Positions 30,569 through 42,514 of a stretch of 64,000 nucleotides of DNA are shown here, one piece after another. Location of the stretch: NCBI GenBank assembly GCA_018287875.1, contig JAGVVL010000009.1:3658001-3722000 (forward strand), read 5' to 3'. The translations under genes and the position numbers were made by a program. The first letter of the stretch is position 1. Each line of letters opens with the position of its first letter. The DNA is from Nigrospora sphaerica. Taxonomy: Eukaryota > Ascomycota > Sordariomycetes > Amphisphaeriales > Apiosporaceae. A model generated the notes under the pieces. That model made no database searches. It was not told the DNA's origin and saw only the letters and a list, made by a program, of their open reading frames with translations.

Positions 30569-32868
30569 AGGGGTCGATATCCACGCCAGGAAAGCAGAAG
30601 GGCAGTGCGAGTGAGTTTGATTAAGAGATCACAGCTCATCAACTATCGGCATGCAGGGTTGGATTTTCACCGTATTGGGTTTCCCAGTCGCAATCTCAGC
30701 CCCGTCGTCCCGTACGACGAACTTGGCCCGCACCATCCGCAGTCAAACAGCACCGGGACCTGCCAGAATATAAATCGCCTTATATTTGATTTCTTATGTC
30801 TCCTCTGACTTAGGTTGACTTTGCGAAGGGCGCTTGTAGCCTTGCACCGCCATATCCGAGTCCATTACATTAGACCTCGACTGATGACAGCGCACCCACT
30901 CGAACCACGGAAAAACGCCATGGAAGACTGCTTGGGTGCAGAATCCTATCGCCAAGGTTTATGATTTCGAACGAATTGTGAAAGAAGCTGGCTGGGTATG
31001 GACAGTGGTTGGGATATCCTTATCGATTCAGCCAGCACAGCTGCCATTACATATCTTCATACACTAGCCGTGAATGAAGCTCGTCTAGGGCTGCAGATGG
31101 TTTGGCTGCCATATCCATTGGTACTTCTGCGGTCGAATTAAAAGAGGGACCACCGCGTCTTGGTTCGCTTAATCAGCGATGTTAGCCATGAACATATCTC
31201 GCGATGGGATACCGACAAACAAGCTGCTTAAGTGCTTACATGCTTACAGCTGGGCAGTGGCGGCGGCCAGTGGCAGGCTGCATCCCGGATGCGTGAGTAC
31301 TTGTGTGGACCCCATGCAAGGCAACGCAGCTGCATCTAGAAGTCGAGACGTGGGTACTCGCAACCGCAACAGCTGCTGCATATCGGGGACGCACGATGTT
31401 ATGATTATGGAGGGCGGTCCATGTGCAAATGCGTAGCAGCAGGTGGGTGGTGTCTGAGGTGGAGTCCGTCCGGGCCGTCCCTAACGTCCACTGGGAAGGC
31501 CCTGCCGGGCTGCATGATGCAGAGGGTCGACGGGTCAAATAGTTCATGGGCAGCACTACTCTGGAGCCAGCGAACATAGGGCCCATCACAGCTTTTGGAT
31601 GGACGGCTAGTAACATGTCACGTTTGCTTGTGTGGCTGAACGAGTGGAACAAAGCTAGCAATGGCCCTCACGGGCTTATCAGCTGACAGGCGATCCGGCC
31701 CCGTGATGGCCACCATGAGCTGAGGTCCCCAACACATGCGCGACCTCGATGTAGCTGTGCTTCAAGCAAGACGCGTCTTCTTGGCCGAATTGACGTGGCT
31801 GCTTCTTGTACGTAGGCAGGTAGCGACACGACATGAGGTTGTGCACGTCCCGGTTCCTACAGATACACCGTTGGCTTATTGGTGGATGTCCAGCTGAGCA
31901 GGGCGACGGAAACCGCCGATGAGCGGTACTCAGGGTGAACAAGGCAAGAACCTAAGAAGCTAGAGTAGGGTCGTGCGGGAGCTCCAGCTAACAACCTCCC
32001 GCCTAACTAGCCCGGGCTTCAAGCCCAAGCTCTTCCCAGCTGCGCGGCGGCTTCATCTGCATCATCCCCGCCCGCCATGGCATCCATCAGCGATGCAGAC
32101 GCTCCCGCACCCCTCCTCTCGAGTGCAGGAATTTTCCAGGAAGGCCAGGCCTACCTCTGGCCACTCGGCGAGCCCTTCCCTACATGCCAATCGGCTGTAT
32201 AGTCGGCGCTGGTGGGGGGCGAACCACGGGGCAACTTGCGCTTCCAGGCCATAGTTCGCCCCACGACGGGGGCCCAGCCGACCCAGCCCGACAGAGACAG
32301 CCAATGTGCGCTCAACGGCCGACCCAGACAGGCCTGCGTGGGTGGGGAGACGGCACATGGCCAGCTCCATCTGAATCTCATTTTTCTTTCTTCTTTCGGT
32401 CGATGCGCCGCCTCCATCGCAAAAAGTCCCCTAACCACCTGGCTCTCCGCCAGTTTCGAATACTACAAGACCAAGCGCGCCGCTTCGACCTGATGTTCAT
32501 GCGCCCTCACTCCTCCGTCCCTCAGCAATCCCACCTCCCCCGGGCGCAGCGCTACATGTGCCCCCTCGCACCACGATAAACGAACGGCAAGCGACTTCAA
32601 AGTCTTTGCGCTTGCTCCCGACTTCAGAAAGACTTGGTTTCCCAAGCCCGCTCCCTCCGGCCGAAGGCGGCTTCTCGTATGAGACACGACGACCTCGCCT
32701 CCTCTTCCATCCCCGCATTGGAAGCCGTTGTTGCCAGGTCCGCCAGCTCGCGCGCCTGCGTCTGAAAAGGCCCCTCCCCCGCTGACAAGCTCATCCAGCG
32801 CGCGTTCCGTCTTCCGCGCCACCCCGAGAGCAGAGGGATACTCTCGCGTCCAAACGCAACCCGCCGCC
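30569..32868. other. Gene-free stretch, promoter of the SLC35F gene at its right end
   Basis: No supported gene. The last 500 bp are C- and T-rich, typical of the leader of a well-expressed fungal gene, and finish in a perfect Kozak-like CCGCCGCCATGG at the start of the next gene. Confidence 0.4.
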
Positions 32869-34047
32869 ATGGACGGCTACCAGACCAAGCACGACCAGAC
32901 GCCCAGCCGGACCGTCGAGGTCACCGGCGGCGCTGCCGAGACCAACGAGGCTGTGGGCACCGCCCTGCACCAGATTGAGGCCCGGAACGTGCACTGGTAC
33001 TCGTACCTGGCCACGGCGGATTTCTGGCTCGTCGTGCTCATCGGTCAGGTCCTGGCCCTGTGCATCACGGGCACCAACACCTTCACGTCTCTGCTCGCCC
33101 GCGTGGACACCAACATCCCGGCCTTTCAGACCATGTTCAACTACTGGCTGCTGACCATGGTCTACCTGCCCATCACGCTGTACCACAATGGCTTTCAGAA
33201 GTGGCGTAGCATCGTGTTCCGCGACGGCTGGAAGTACTTTTTGCTCAGCTTCCTCGATGTCGAGGGCAACTATTTCACCGTGCTGGCCTACGGCTACACC
33301 AACCAGCTCTCGGCCCAGCTGCTCAACTTTTGGTCCATCGTTTGCGTCGTCATCCTGTCCTTCCTCCTGCTCAAGGTGCGCTACAAGCTCTTCCAGATCA
33401 TCGGCATCCTGGTCGCCTGCGGCGGCATGGGCATTCTGCTGGCCAGCGACCACCTGCAGGGCAACAGCGGCACCGCTTCCAACATGCTCAAGGGCGACCT
33501 GTTCGGCCTGGCCGGCGCCACCCTCTACGGCCTCAGCAACGTGTTCGAGGAGTGGTTCGTAAGTAAGCGGCCCATGTACGAGGTGCTGTCCTTCCTGGGC
33601 CTCTTCGGCATCATCATCAACGGCGTGACGGGCGCCATCTTCGACCGCCAGCAGCTGGTCGAGGCCGCGTGGGACAGCCGTACCGCCGGCTACTTGGTCG
33701 GCTACACCCTCATCCTCTTCCTCTTCTACTCGCTCGCGCCCCTCATCCTGCGCATGGGCTCGGCCGCCTTCTTCGACATCTCGCTCCTGACGGGCAACTT
33801 CTGGGGCACCATCATTGGCATCCACGTCTTTGGCCTGCCCATCCACTTCCTCTACCCCGTTGCCTTCGTCTGCATCGTTCTCGGTCTCGTCGTCTACTTC
33901 CTCGCCGGCAGCATGCTCGGCGACTCCAAGAAGCCCTGGCTCGGCGAAGCCCAGGAGGACGGCGTCGCCGGCTTCGGCACCGCCAAGCTCAAGGCCCTCA
34001 ACCTCGCCCGCAAGCAGGGCCTCACCGCCCAGGACGGTCAAGTTTAG
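32869..34047 (+). CDS. SLC35F-family membrane transporter
   Basis: A single-exon protein of 392 residues belonging to the solute carrier 35 member F1/F2/F6 group (DUF914-type, drug/metabolite transporter superfamily). A hydrophilic N-terminus of about 45 residues leads to ten predicted membrane helices, starting at FWLVVLIGQVLALCITGTN. Family landmarks are FLDVEGNYFTVLAYGYTNQL, LLNFWSIVCVVILSFLLLKV, GDLFGLAGATLYGLSNVFEE and, near the end, GNFWGTIIGIHVFG. Members sit in endomembranes or the plasma membrane, and substrates of the fungal ones are largely unknown. The ATG at 32869 in CCGCCGCCATGG is preferred over an open upstream start at 32728, which would add 47 leader-like residues. It is tail to tail with the phosphodiesterase gene, 434 bp away. 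Confidence 0.9.
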   Translation: MDGYQTKHDQTPSRTVEVTGGAAETNEAVGTALHQIEARNVHWYSYLATADFWLVVLIGQVLALCITGTNTFTSLLARVDTNIPAFQTMFNYWLLTMVYLPITLYHNGFQKWRSIVFRDGWKYFLLSFLDVEGNYFTVLAYGYTNQLSAQLLNFWSIVCVVILSFLLLKVRYKLFQIIGILVACGGMGILLASDHLQGNSGTASNMLKGDLFGLAGATLYGLSNVFEEWFVSKRPMYEVLSFLGLFGIIINGVTGAIFDRQQLVEAAWDSRTAGYLVGYTLILFLFYSLAPLILRMGSAAFFDISLLTGNFWGTIIGIHVFGLPIHFLYPVAFVCIVLGLVVYFLAGSMLGDSKKPWLGEAQEDGVAGFGTAKLKALNLARKQGLTAQDGQV

Positions 34048-34481
34048 GAGGCAAGCTGGAAAGAAGGGAGGGAGGGGCCGAGATGTGCCACCCACCTTTG
34101 TTCATCCCTCCCCCCCTCAGTTGTGCTTGGGGGAGCGGACCCCTTGGGATATTCCCATGCCCCGGCGTCTCAATCTCATAACAGACATTCGTTACGACTC
34201 GAGATGCGTGCACCCTGCTTTACGCCGCTCTTTTAACGTTATGACGGTTCTACGATTAGCTTTTTAAAGATACCAATATGATTTCTAATACGGGCATTCC
34301 GCCGGCTTTACTTTGGTTCCCAAGGGTTCTGTGCGCAGAATTCCCAGGTCATTCTACCATCGCTCCGTTGTTGTCTATGCACTTTACCTACGCCTACTTG
34401 GGGAAGGACCCGTAATGGCCCATGCTCGGGGGGGGGGATGAAGTTGATGTTGCTGACCATGGGCCCCACCCCCACAAGGGT
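34048..34481. other. Convergent 3' region
   Basis: 434 bp shared by the 3' ends of the transporter gene and the phosphodiesterase gene. No coding sequence is seen. Confidence 0.4.
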
Positions 34482-36909
34482 CTAAAAGTTTACACCCGTG
34501 AACGGGCTTTGCACGCTGCCGAAGCCCTGGGGGCATTGGGCGCCGAGCGGGGCGGAGCCGCTGCGCATGTAGCAGATCTTGGCCTGGGCGCAGGCGTCAC
34601 TGGTGCAGTTGGGGCTGCGGATGCTGCTCTTCCCCTGGTAGTGGTTAAAGAGGGAGACGAGGGAGCGGTCGCGCTCCATGGCCTCGGTGACAGCGTGCCA
34701 AAAGGTGGCGTTGAGGGGGGCGTCGGCGGGCCAGGCGGCGGCGGTGCCGTAGGCCTCGCGCGTCGAGTACTCGAGCTGGAAGACGGGGCCGGTTTCGGCG
34801 CCGGCGGCGGCGTCGTCGAGGCCGGCAAAGGTGTCGACGTCGGCGTAAAAGGTGTAGGCCTCGTGCACGTCCCAGGAGCCCGTGTCGACCTCGTAGAGGC
34901 GGTAGCCGGCGTTGAGGTTGGTCAGGGGCGTCAGCGAGGGGCCGACCCAGGCGGCAGCGCGGGCATCGGCGGCGGCGGGCGCGGGGCGGCTGCCGTTGGC
35001 GGCGTAGTAGACAAAGGCCTGGTCCTCGTGCGTGTGGCCGAAGAAGAGGCCGGCGACCACGTGGGGCGAGTAGCGCTCGACGATCTGGTACAGCAGGTCC
35101 GACCCGTTGGGCAGCGGGTTGCTGCCGTCCCAGCCCGGCAGCACGTGGCCGACGATCCAGGCGCGCTGGCCCGCGTCCTCGGCCTTTTGCAGCTCGGCGA
35201 TGAGGAAGCTAAACATGCCGCTGAAGTCGGGGTTGCTCGCGTTGAGCAGCGCGAAGTGGTTGTTGCGGTAGTACAGGTCCGTGTTGAGCGTGATGATACG
35301 CAGCCCCAACGGGTGCACGACCGAGTAGGCGGCGTAGTGCTACCATAGCCCAGAGTCAGTGATTTTCCAAATCAGATGTGCATGAAGTCGGCTCCGAAGC
35401 ACTCTCAGGCCAGAAGGCCAGAAACAAAGCGCAACGGGGTTGCAGCGGGAGTGGTCCGTGCCGGAAATGAGTAAGAAGGAGCACCGAGTGTTGCTTACCG
35501 TCGCCGCCTCGGCCGCCGTCGGCGCGTCGATCCACCCGTAGTGCTCCCAGAGGGCCGAAACGTGGTCGTAGTTCCACGAGAACTGCCGGCCTAGCGGCCC
35601 GTCGCCGTCGATGCCATGGGGCGCGTCTAGGTTGTCCGGGTTGGTGTCGTGGTTCTAAGGGGCACCGACAGTCAGCTTCCCCGACTCTTTCACGGCGGGC
35701 CAGGGAAAACTGGGGGAGAACGCACGCCGAGCGCAACGTAGACAGGGCCGCCGATGTATGACTTGAACATGTGCCATATTGACACCTCAATGGACTCCAC
35801 GTAATCCCGCGAGCGTTGGTTCTGTTTGTCGTGGGCAACCAAGTCGCCCGTGTAAAGAGTGAAGGCGGGCGGCTCGTCCTTGGAGGTGCCCGTCAGCGGC
35901 CCGATGGACTGCAGCGCGGCCAGGGCCAGGTAGTAGGGCGAGTCGCACTTGTAGTATCCGAAAAGGGGCGCCGGTACCTGCACCGGAGCCGCAGTCCCGT
36001 TGGTCAGCGGGGGGTTGTGGCGGCAGCACATGCTCGAGGTGCAGTTGGCCTCGGAACCCACGTCGTAGCGAGGGTCGAGGTGCAGGTCCGACAGATGGAG
36101 CACCTTGACGCGCTGGCCGCTCGGGCGCGGCTTCGTCGCATTGACGGGCTTGGGCTTGGGGAAGACGGGGGCATACGTGTCGGTCTTATGCGGCGCCGGG
36201 CAAAACGCGCCCAGCTTGGCGCAGATGAACTGGCCGTCGAGCCCGACGACATCGGCCTTGGCCAGGATCTGCGTCCAGGTCGCGCCGAAGCTGCCGGCCG
36301 CGTACTCGGCCTTGCACCCCGACGTGAAGCTGGTCTCCTTGCAGAGGGCGATCATGGCGTCGGGCACCCGCTCCGGCGCCAGCCGCGCCGCCGTCTGGCC
36401 CTCCTGCAGCGCCGCCACGCACTTCTCGCAGCTCGTCGTCGCGCGCGTGCGGTTCGCGAGAATGTCCCGGATGTTTGACGAGGCCCGGGCAATGACGGCG
36501 TCCGCCTGGGCATCCGTCAGATTGAGGAGCGCGGGGGGGAAGAGCACGGGGTCTTGGTCGCGCTGGGGAATGGCCCGGGGATCCGTGAGGTTCAAAGGGA
36601 AGGTCTTGTTCAAGACGGGGTCATAGATGACAGGCTGCGGTTGCACCGCCGGGCCGGGGGGCACTGAACAGAGAACGCACGTCAATCAGCCATTCCCAGG
36701 ATGACCACAGGCGCCGGGTCAGGCTTCTCACCATAGTAGCTCGAGAAGACCGAGGTCGGGAAAGCTGCCGGCACGGTGAAGGAGGCGGCCGAGCCGGGCA
36801 GTGCCGTCGTGGTCGCGGACGACGTCTCTGCCGCCGTGACGGCCGAAGCCAAGAGGACGGATTGGGCCATCCCCCGAAAGGCCCAGAGCGCAGGTGCAAT
36901 GGCGAGCAT
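34482..36909 (-). CDS. Secreted acid-sphingomyelinase-like phosphodiesterase (4 exons)
   Basis: Joining 36909-36732, 36663-35726, 35654-35499 and 35339-34482 gives 709 residues. The order is a signal peptide (about 1-27), a saposin-B-like region (about 95-220, with CEKCVAALQEG and paired cysteines), and a calcineurin-like metallophosphoesterase core. All five metal motifs are present: DLH (252-254), GD (332-333), GNHD (N373, formed across the second intron), GH (488-489) and GHTH (525-528). Several N-glycosylation sites fit secretion or vacuolar transit. Such enzymes split phosphodiesters of sphingomyelin-like lipids or nucleotides outside the cell or in acidic compartments. Introns are 68, 71 and 159 bp. 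The last is the least certain, resting on a TAG acceptor just before HYAAYSVV. Confidence 0.85.
35340..35498 (-). other. Intron 3 of the phosphodiesterase gene
   Basis: A 159-bp intron, GTAAGC donor and a TAG acceptor directly before CACTACGCC. It is longer than the others in the window. Confidence 0.65.
35655..35725 (-). other. Intron 2 of the phosphodiesterase gene
   Basis: A 71-bp intron, GTGCGT donor, CTTAG acceptor, phase 0. Splicing creates the GNHD metal motif. Confidence 0.8.
36664..36731 (-). other. Intron 1 of the phosphodiesterase gene
   Basis: A 68-bp intron, GTGAGA donor, CTGATT branch, GTTCAG acceptor. It joins SSYY to VPPGPAV. Confidence 0.75.
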
Positions 36910-39900
36910 TTCTTCGTTTTGCGGACGACAAGAGCGAGAGGACAATCAAACAACCTTGCCCGCGCTCCCAGATCATCCAACTGTCACAAGTGTCACACGC
37001 CCTGCGTGACGCGCCCGCCGAGGGTTCCAGGAAGAGAGGACACCGATGGCGGTCATCCGAGACGCACAGCGCAAATGGGTAAAGTACCTAACGTCCAGTA
37101 CAAATCCAAGGGCTGGGCCGGCTCGCTTCGGGATATTCCACCCCAACACCTTTAGTGAGGAAGCCTTTGAAAGTGCCGCGATTAGTTCCTGCAGATCTGG
37201 AACTTTGATGGCCGCTAGGAGGGACGGCCATCTTTTTATGAGGTGACATCTCTTCTCGTGCAGGCGGCGCACGTGTATGCAACAGGAGCCAGGAAAGCTC
37301 ATCGCGCGTTGCTCTTTCCGCCCCTCTTTCTTGAGCAGGGCATTCGAGCAATGGGGCTGTATTCACACGCGCCGCTCCGGGATGTGGTCTCTGTCCCCGT
37401 GCAAGATGCAAGCCAGAGTGTCGGTAGGCGAGGTACGAAGCAGGTTCGAGAACGTGGTCCCTTCACGCGCCGAGATTGGCCGCTTGTAGTCATGTACGGG
37501 GGATATCGATCCACCACTGATTCCCCGCCATCCACGGATGCCTTGTCCCGCCGTTTGTTCGTCCCGGCCCATCCACACGCGCTTGAGAGGTGGGGCATTT
37601 CCAAAGACAAGCACTGGCGGTACGGAAGAGACCCATTCAGTCATGAGGCAGGCCTCGTATAAGCCCGACCGGCACCTGGAGGGGCCTTGTGTTTCTCACT
37701 GCCGCTCCTTCAAGTCCGATGGTCCACCCGGTCCACCCGGCTCATGAAACAATAGTGGTCATCGTTCAAGGGCTGCTAGATGTAACTCATCTTTCTTGTT
37801 CCCTTTTTTTTGCTATACCCTCCCTAACTTCTATGTCCTTAGTACGTTAGGGGGAATGGTTTATTCAAAGATCATAGTAAAGTGTCCTTTCCTTGATTCA
37901 TTAACCCCACAGATCCCTACTCACACAATTATTAGGAAACCGAGAAGAGATACGATGCCGTCTGGTTCCCGACACGACAAAGTAGGACTCCCCTCTTGCG
38001 TTCTATTAAGAACTGGCTCGGATCACTGTGACCCCCCTCAGGGCAAGGTGGTCCACCCAGCCATCTGGGTTACGGCTGCCCTGTGTATTTTTTGATGTGG
38101 GATTTTTAACTATTACTTCTAATTTCCGTAAGCCTATTCTATTTTGTTCCCAAATACCTCTACCTTACGTGACGCTCATTATGCGACACATATTTCGTAA
38201 TACTTGATTGCAGAGCACGGATGAGGTGGAGTTTCCCATTTGAGTAGATGCGTATAAAAAACGTTGGCAATTCGCATATAATCGAGCGGACAATTGGGCT
38301 GTCCCCGCTCACTGAGTTGGAGCTTCTGTGACACTTGGAAACGACAGATGGTCATTCAAAGCTGCCCTTCACTTACGGTGGCTGCAGCTGACTGCATCAG
38401 TACAAAGAAGCAGGGAGTGGAAAGACAGTTTTTGTGTTGGTTTTCTTTATTCAAACGCTTCCGGTTTCCCGTGTCAGCATCCGCAAGAAGGGCACTCCTT
38501 GAATCCGCTTTCGCTGACAATACGTGCCATGTTTCACAGTTCCACCATTCGGAGTGCGCAAAGCCAACAAGTCTTTGTTCCATGAATCTGAATCGCAGTA
38601 TTTTATTCAGATATCATCAAACCAGATTTCCCGCGCCTGTTATATTTTCCCCTGCGGGTTCGCACATGAGAGATACATGTTCTCCTCGCCCGCAGCAAAT
38701 CGTCCCGAGCACGCACGGTCTTGATCCCGGGGAAAGATTGCCGATCAACTATTTCCTAAGTATAAGCCAGCGACTAGTGTCTAACGATACATCGAGTCGC
38801 CAGCATTGAACAAAGGTCAAGGCATCGGGGAAGACCTTGCGAGTTTCCGCCCAGATACCGACCCGCTCCGGCGAAACTATACGCACGTCGACCTGCGAAA
38901 TCGTAGGCAGAAAATATGTGTCGAGGAAACATAACCAAGGTGTACTGTTTGCTCTGTGGAAAGGTTGAGACTTATGGCTCTTTCGAATCGATGTAAGTTA
39001 CCTTCGGCCCGCCGCGGCCGGCACCCCGTTAATCAGTCTCGTTTATCTATCTATTCCATCAACCTTCCCCGAAGAAGCTCTGTGCTCATCTCTTCGGGCG
39101 CGTTCTGACGCTGGAGAAGATGCGCACTAACTCTCCGCCCGTGGTAGCTGTGATAAAGCCCCCGGTGGCGTCGATACGTACAAGTGTCCCGAGTTGGATG
39201 TGAAACGGCTGCGCGAGTTGATGGAACACTGCGCCATCTGCGAGCGGAAATACGGCCCGCCCAAGAGATAGCCCCCTCCCCCCGATATGCCCTCGAACTG
39301 AGAGGTCCGCCATGGGCTTATTCAGTCCGAAGCCGAGGACGTGCGTCGGACTCGGTCTAGATACTTTGCGCTGAGTCCCCCCTGGGATACACATACAAAC
39401 GGGCCACGGGTTCTCGTTACGTCGATCAACGCAAATTACAAGGAAATATCTTTGTTCAGGCCTTCCGTGCTGCACTTGAAACTTGGATAACGACTTTACT
39501 GAATGGTAGAGCTCACTTTGGTGAAACTTAACGAGTGGTTAAAAATCTTATTCGATCCATTGGCTATTGATTCCCAATAGGAGAGGCTGACATGAGTATC
39601 TGTTTAGCAGCCACGGCCGTGTTGAGTCACTTATTAGACCTTTGTCATCTGGCATCTGGACCATAAACTTGGTACGCGGATCGTGTTCAATGGCCGTGAG
39701 CTCTACGGGAAATGGACATAATTACCTGATACTGATATGATAGCCTAATTTATCCCCCTTTTCGTTCAAAGTGGTTCAAGTCTCACTCCGTTCCATGTCA
39801 CCTATGCCTGAGCAGGGGTTTGTAAAGCTTGGCCGAGTGTCTGCAATGTGTATCGGGTGGAACCTACAATAACACATCAACTGTTGAGCTTAGAACGGAA

Positions 39901-40349
39901 GCAGTAACAGATCACATAAGCACTTAATTAGTCTGGCTGGTATGTTGATGTTCAAGCACGTTTCTTAAGATGTCCGGCAGCTCCAGCCTTGCGATGGCCA
40001 CTAACCAATCATGGTGAAAGGCGGCAACACCCTGGTACTTAACCAATGAAGGAGACGCGGGCTCCTCCCGCAGGCGAAATAACTCGTAGCCTTGCACGAA
40101 AAACTGGGAGAGGGACGAGGGGCTGCTTTATTCTTTCTTTTTCTTCTCTTCTAATCGTTTGGATATGTGCCGGCTAGGGTGAGAGGGAAGGAGAGGGCGG
40201 GGGGGGGTGAGGGAAGATGGAATGGCTCGACATCGGCCGCATTGTGGGGACGCCGCCGTCGTCGGTGTACAAAGTTGTTCTTGTTGCACCCTCATGGGAG
40301 CCCAGGGTGCGCGTCTGTTAACCCGAACGGCGATCTGCCCTCCGATAGC

Positions 40350-40383
40350 CACACACACACACACACACTCTCTCTCTCTCTCT
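40350..40383 (+). repeat. Compound (CA)n(CT)n microsatellite
   Basis: About nine CA units run straight into about seven CT units. Confidence 0.9.
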
Positions 40384-42500
40384 TCCCCTCCTCCATAACA
40401 TAGGACGATGCCATTCGCGAAAACGAGTCCACGCTGCGAATTGCCTGCACAGAGGCACGCAGGTGTGGGCTTCGACAAGGCTGTGGTCCGCCGAAGGGGG
40501 ATTAGACCGGCCCCAACCGTAGCCGACAGGAATATCTCTTTGCGAGGCATCTAGTCTAACGGTAAGCCGACAGGATCGTCGGGGAAAAGGGTCCTCCAGC
40601 CGAAAGCCAGAACTCGGGGGGGCGTCACGCCACGAATTAGCGAAGTACCGGTGAAGGATGGCGGCGCGCGTGCCGGCCTCGGGTAGATGTTCGGGTCCCC
40701 CCCCCAAATTGAAAGCGAACCCGTTAGGCCGAGGGAGAAATCCAGACTTTGCCCCCTCCCTAGGTCAAGCCCATAAGCCCAAGGCCCGATCCCTGTCTGG
40801 TCGTCGCATCGCCTGGCGCATCGTGGCCTTTTCCCCCTTCTTACGGGCTACCACCCAGGCTTGATGGATGAAGAGAGGGGGAGGGGGGGGAGGACGGAAT
40901 GGATGGAGGGGAAACGAAACGGCAAACCCCACCCATGAAAAGATTTTGGCGCGGGGAAGGCTATTTGCTGGATCAGGGTGGGCGGGTACGAGAGGAACAA
41001 ACAATAACATCATATGGGGTGGGGGGACAAGTCAGAAAACGCCGAGAACATCGTCATGTGGTGATGGGAGGCCCGAGGCTGGGAATGGGACGACGATGGC
41101 ACATGTGCCAGCTTCTTTTTTTCTCGTGCCCGTCGGTTTCCCTTTTCCCCACCATCGATCTTGTAGGCGCAGGACGTTGGGATGGATGCCGCTTGGCCCG
41201 TATGCATCTATGAATAGCCACAGCCCAACCGGGGGGCGTCGGTGGTACAGCCTTCAGCGGTCCCAAGGCGAGCCGTTGTGAAAAGACCGAGTGCACCATA
41301 CGACGAGTCACATTGGGGGGAAGAAAAGGAAGGGGAAAGCTCTGGCGGCCGCACCCTCAGCACTTGGGAACGTGCAGCCATCCGCGCCCGAGATGGGTGC
41401 TACCGTCCATGCCACGTAACATGGGCGGCTGTCACTTACACCGTGGGGAGCGGCAGCCCGTCTGTCGTCCATGGAGGGGGGGACGCGATACATCGAGATC
41501 CCGAATACTGTCGCTCCGAGAGGGCCCGGGGCGCGCAGAGAGAGGGGTTCCCAAAAGAAGAAAGCAGAACGAATGGCTACACGGCCATGCGGGTGGGAGG
41601 CTGTCCTATCCTGCAAGCCTTGAAAGCATATTTTACGGCGCAGCAGATAAGCGTGTGACGAAAAGCTGGGGGACCTGCGCCGAGTATTGGGCACAGGTCG
41701 AGAGCGTCCTGGGGGCAGGTCGCACAGGCGCGGGAGTCGTGTGATTGCCGCCGTTTCATTCGGCTACGGGTAGTAGAGAAGTCTCTATCTGGCCATGAAC
41801 GACAAGCTCGAACACAGCAAGTGTTCGAGCCAACCCTGTGTGGTGTGGCACAAGGGAGATCGTGTGAATCCGCGTGATGGTACGGTGTTTGATGATGTGT
41901 TTTCGGCCCAAGTCGCGCACTGAGGCCACTGTTCTATTGCTTGACCGCACTAGTGAGTCCAGAACGTACATCGTGATTGCCCGTGTCCTTGTGCTGACAT
42001 CTGTGGACTTGATGAGAGCCGATACTGTACGTGTTGGCCCCACGCGCCCAGCGCCCTGGCGGGCTGGCCTGCCGCCGCGACAAATGTTCTAGGACGAGCG
42101 TGAGCCCAAGTCGTGCGTCCTGAAAGGGCAATGTTTCGCGTCCCGGATGCCTCCTTAGTCGTGGGTGCGTGCTCGTGGGCCGGGCCTGGCGGGGACGGGA
42201 GCCGTTCATAGGCGAGGCGGGCCAATAGCGCCTACAGGCTGACGGAGCATCGTGTGCACCATTCGAGGAATTATTGAAGGGGCAGGTTGCCTCTTTGGGA
42301 AGCTGACAAGCAGTCATCGATAGAGCCATTAAGTATGGCGCCGAAAGACCCGGGTGGTGTCCACGGTGCTTTACCTGCCCACCCACCCATGCCCAGGTCA
42401 CATCATCCGAGCCTCGCAGTTGAGACTGGGCAAGTTGGTCGCCAAGAGGAGACCAAGGGTCGACGCTTGAATCGTACCGCGCTGAGTAATGCTGCGTAAC

Positions 42501-42514
42501 AAAAAAAAAAAAAA
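42501..42514 (+). repeat. Run of 14 A
   Basis: Homopolymer within the gene desert. No transposon body is visible beside it. Confidence 0.8.

Noticed and set aside
33559..33567. GTAAGTAAG inside the SLC35F gene as a splice donor
   Set aside because: The frame reads straight through it with residues expected of the family (EEWFVSKRPMYEV). Splicing there would remove conserved sequence.
32791..34095. A 434-codon minus-strand frame opposite the transporter
   Set aside because: It is the antisense shadow of a GC-rich gene with codon bias. Its product is low-complexity Glu/Asp/Gly/Val sequence.
34422..35348. A 308-codon plus-strand frame opposite the phosphodiesterase
   Set aside because: Gly/Val-rich shadow of the real exon 4.
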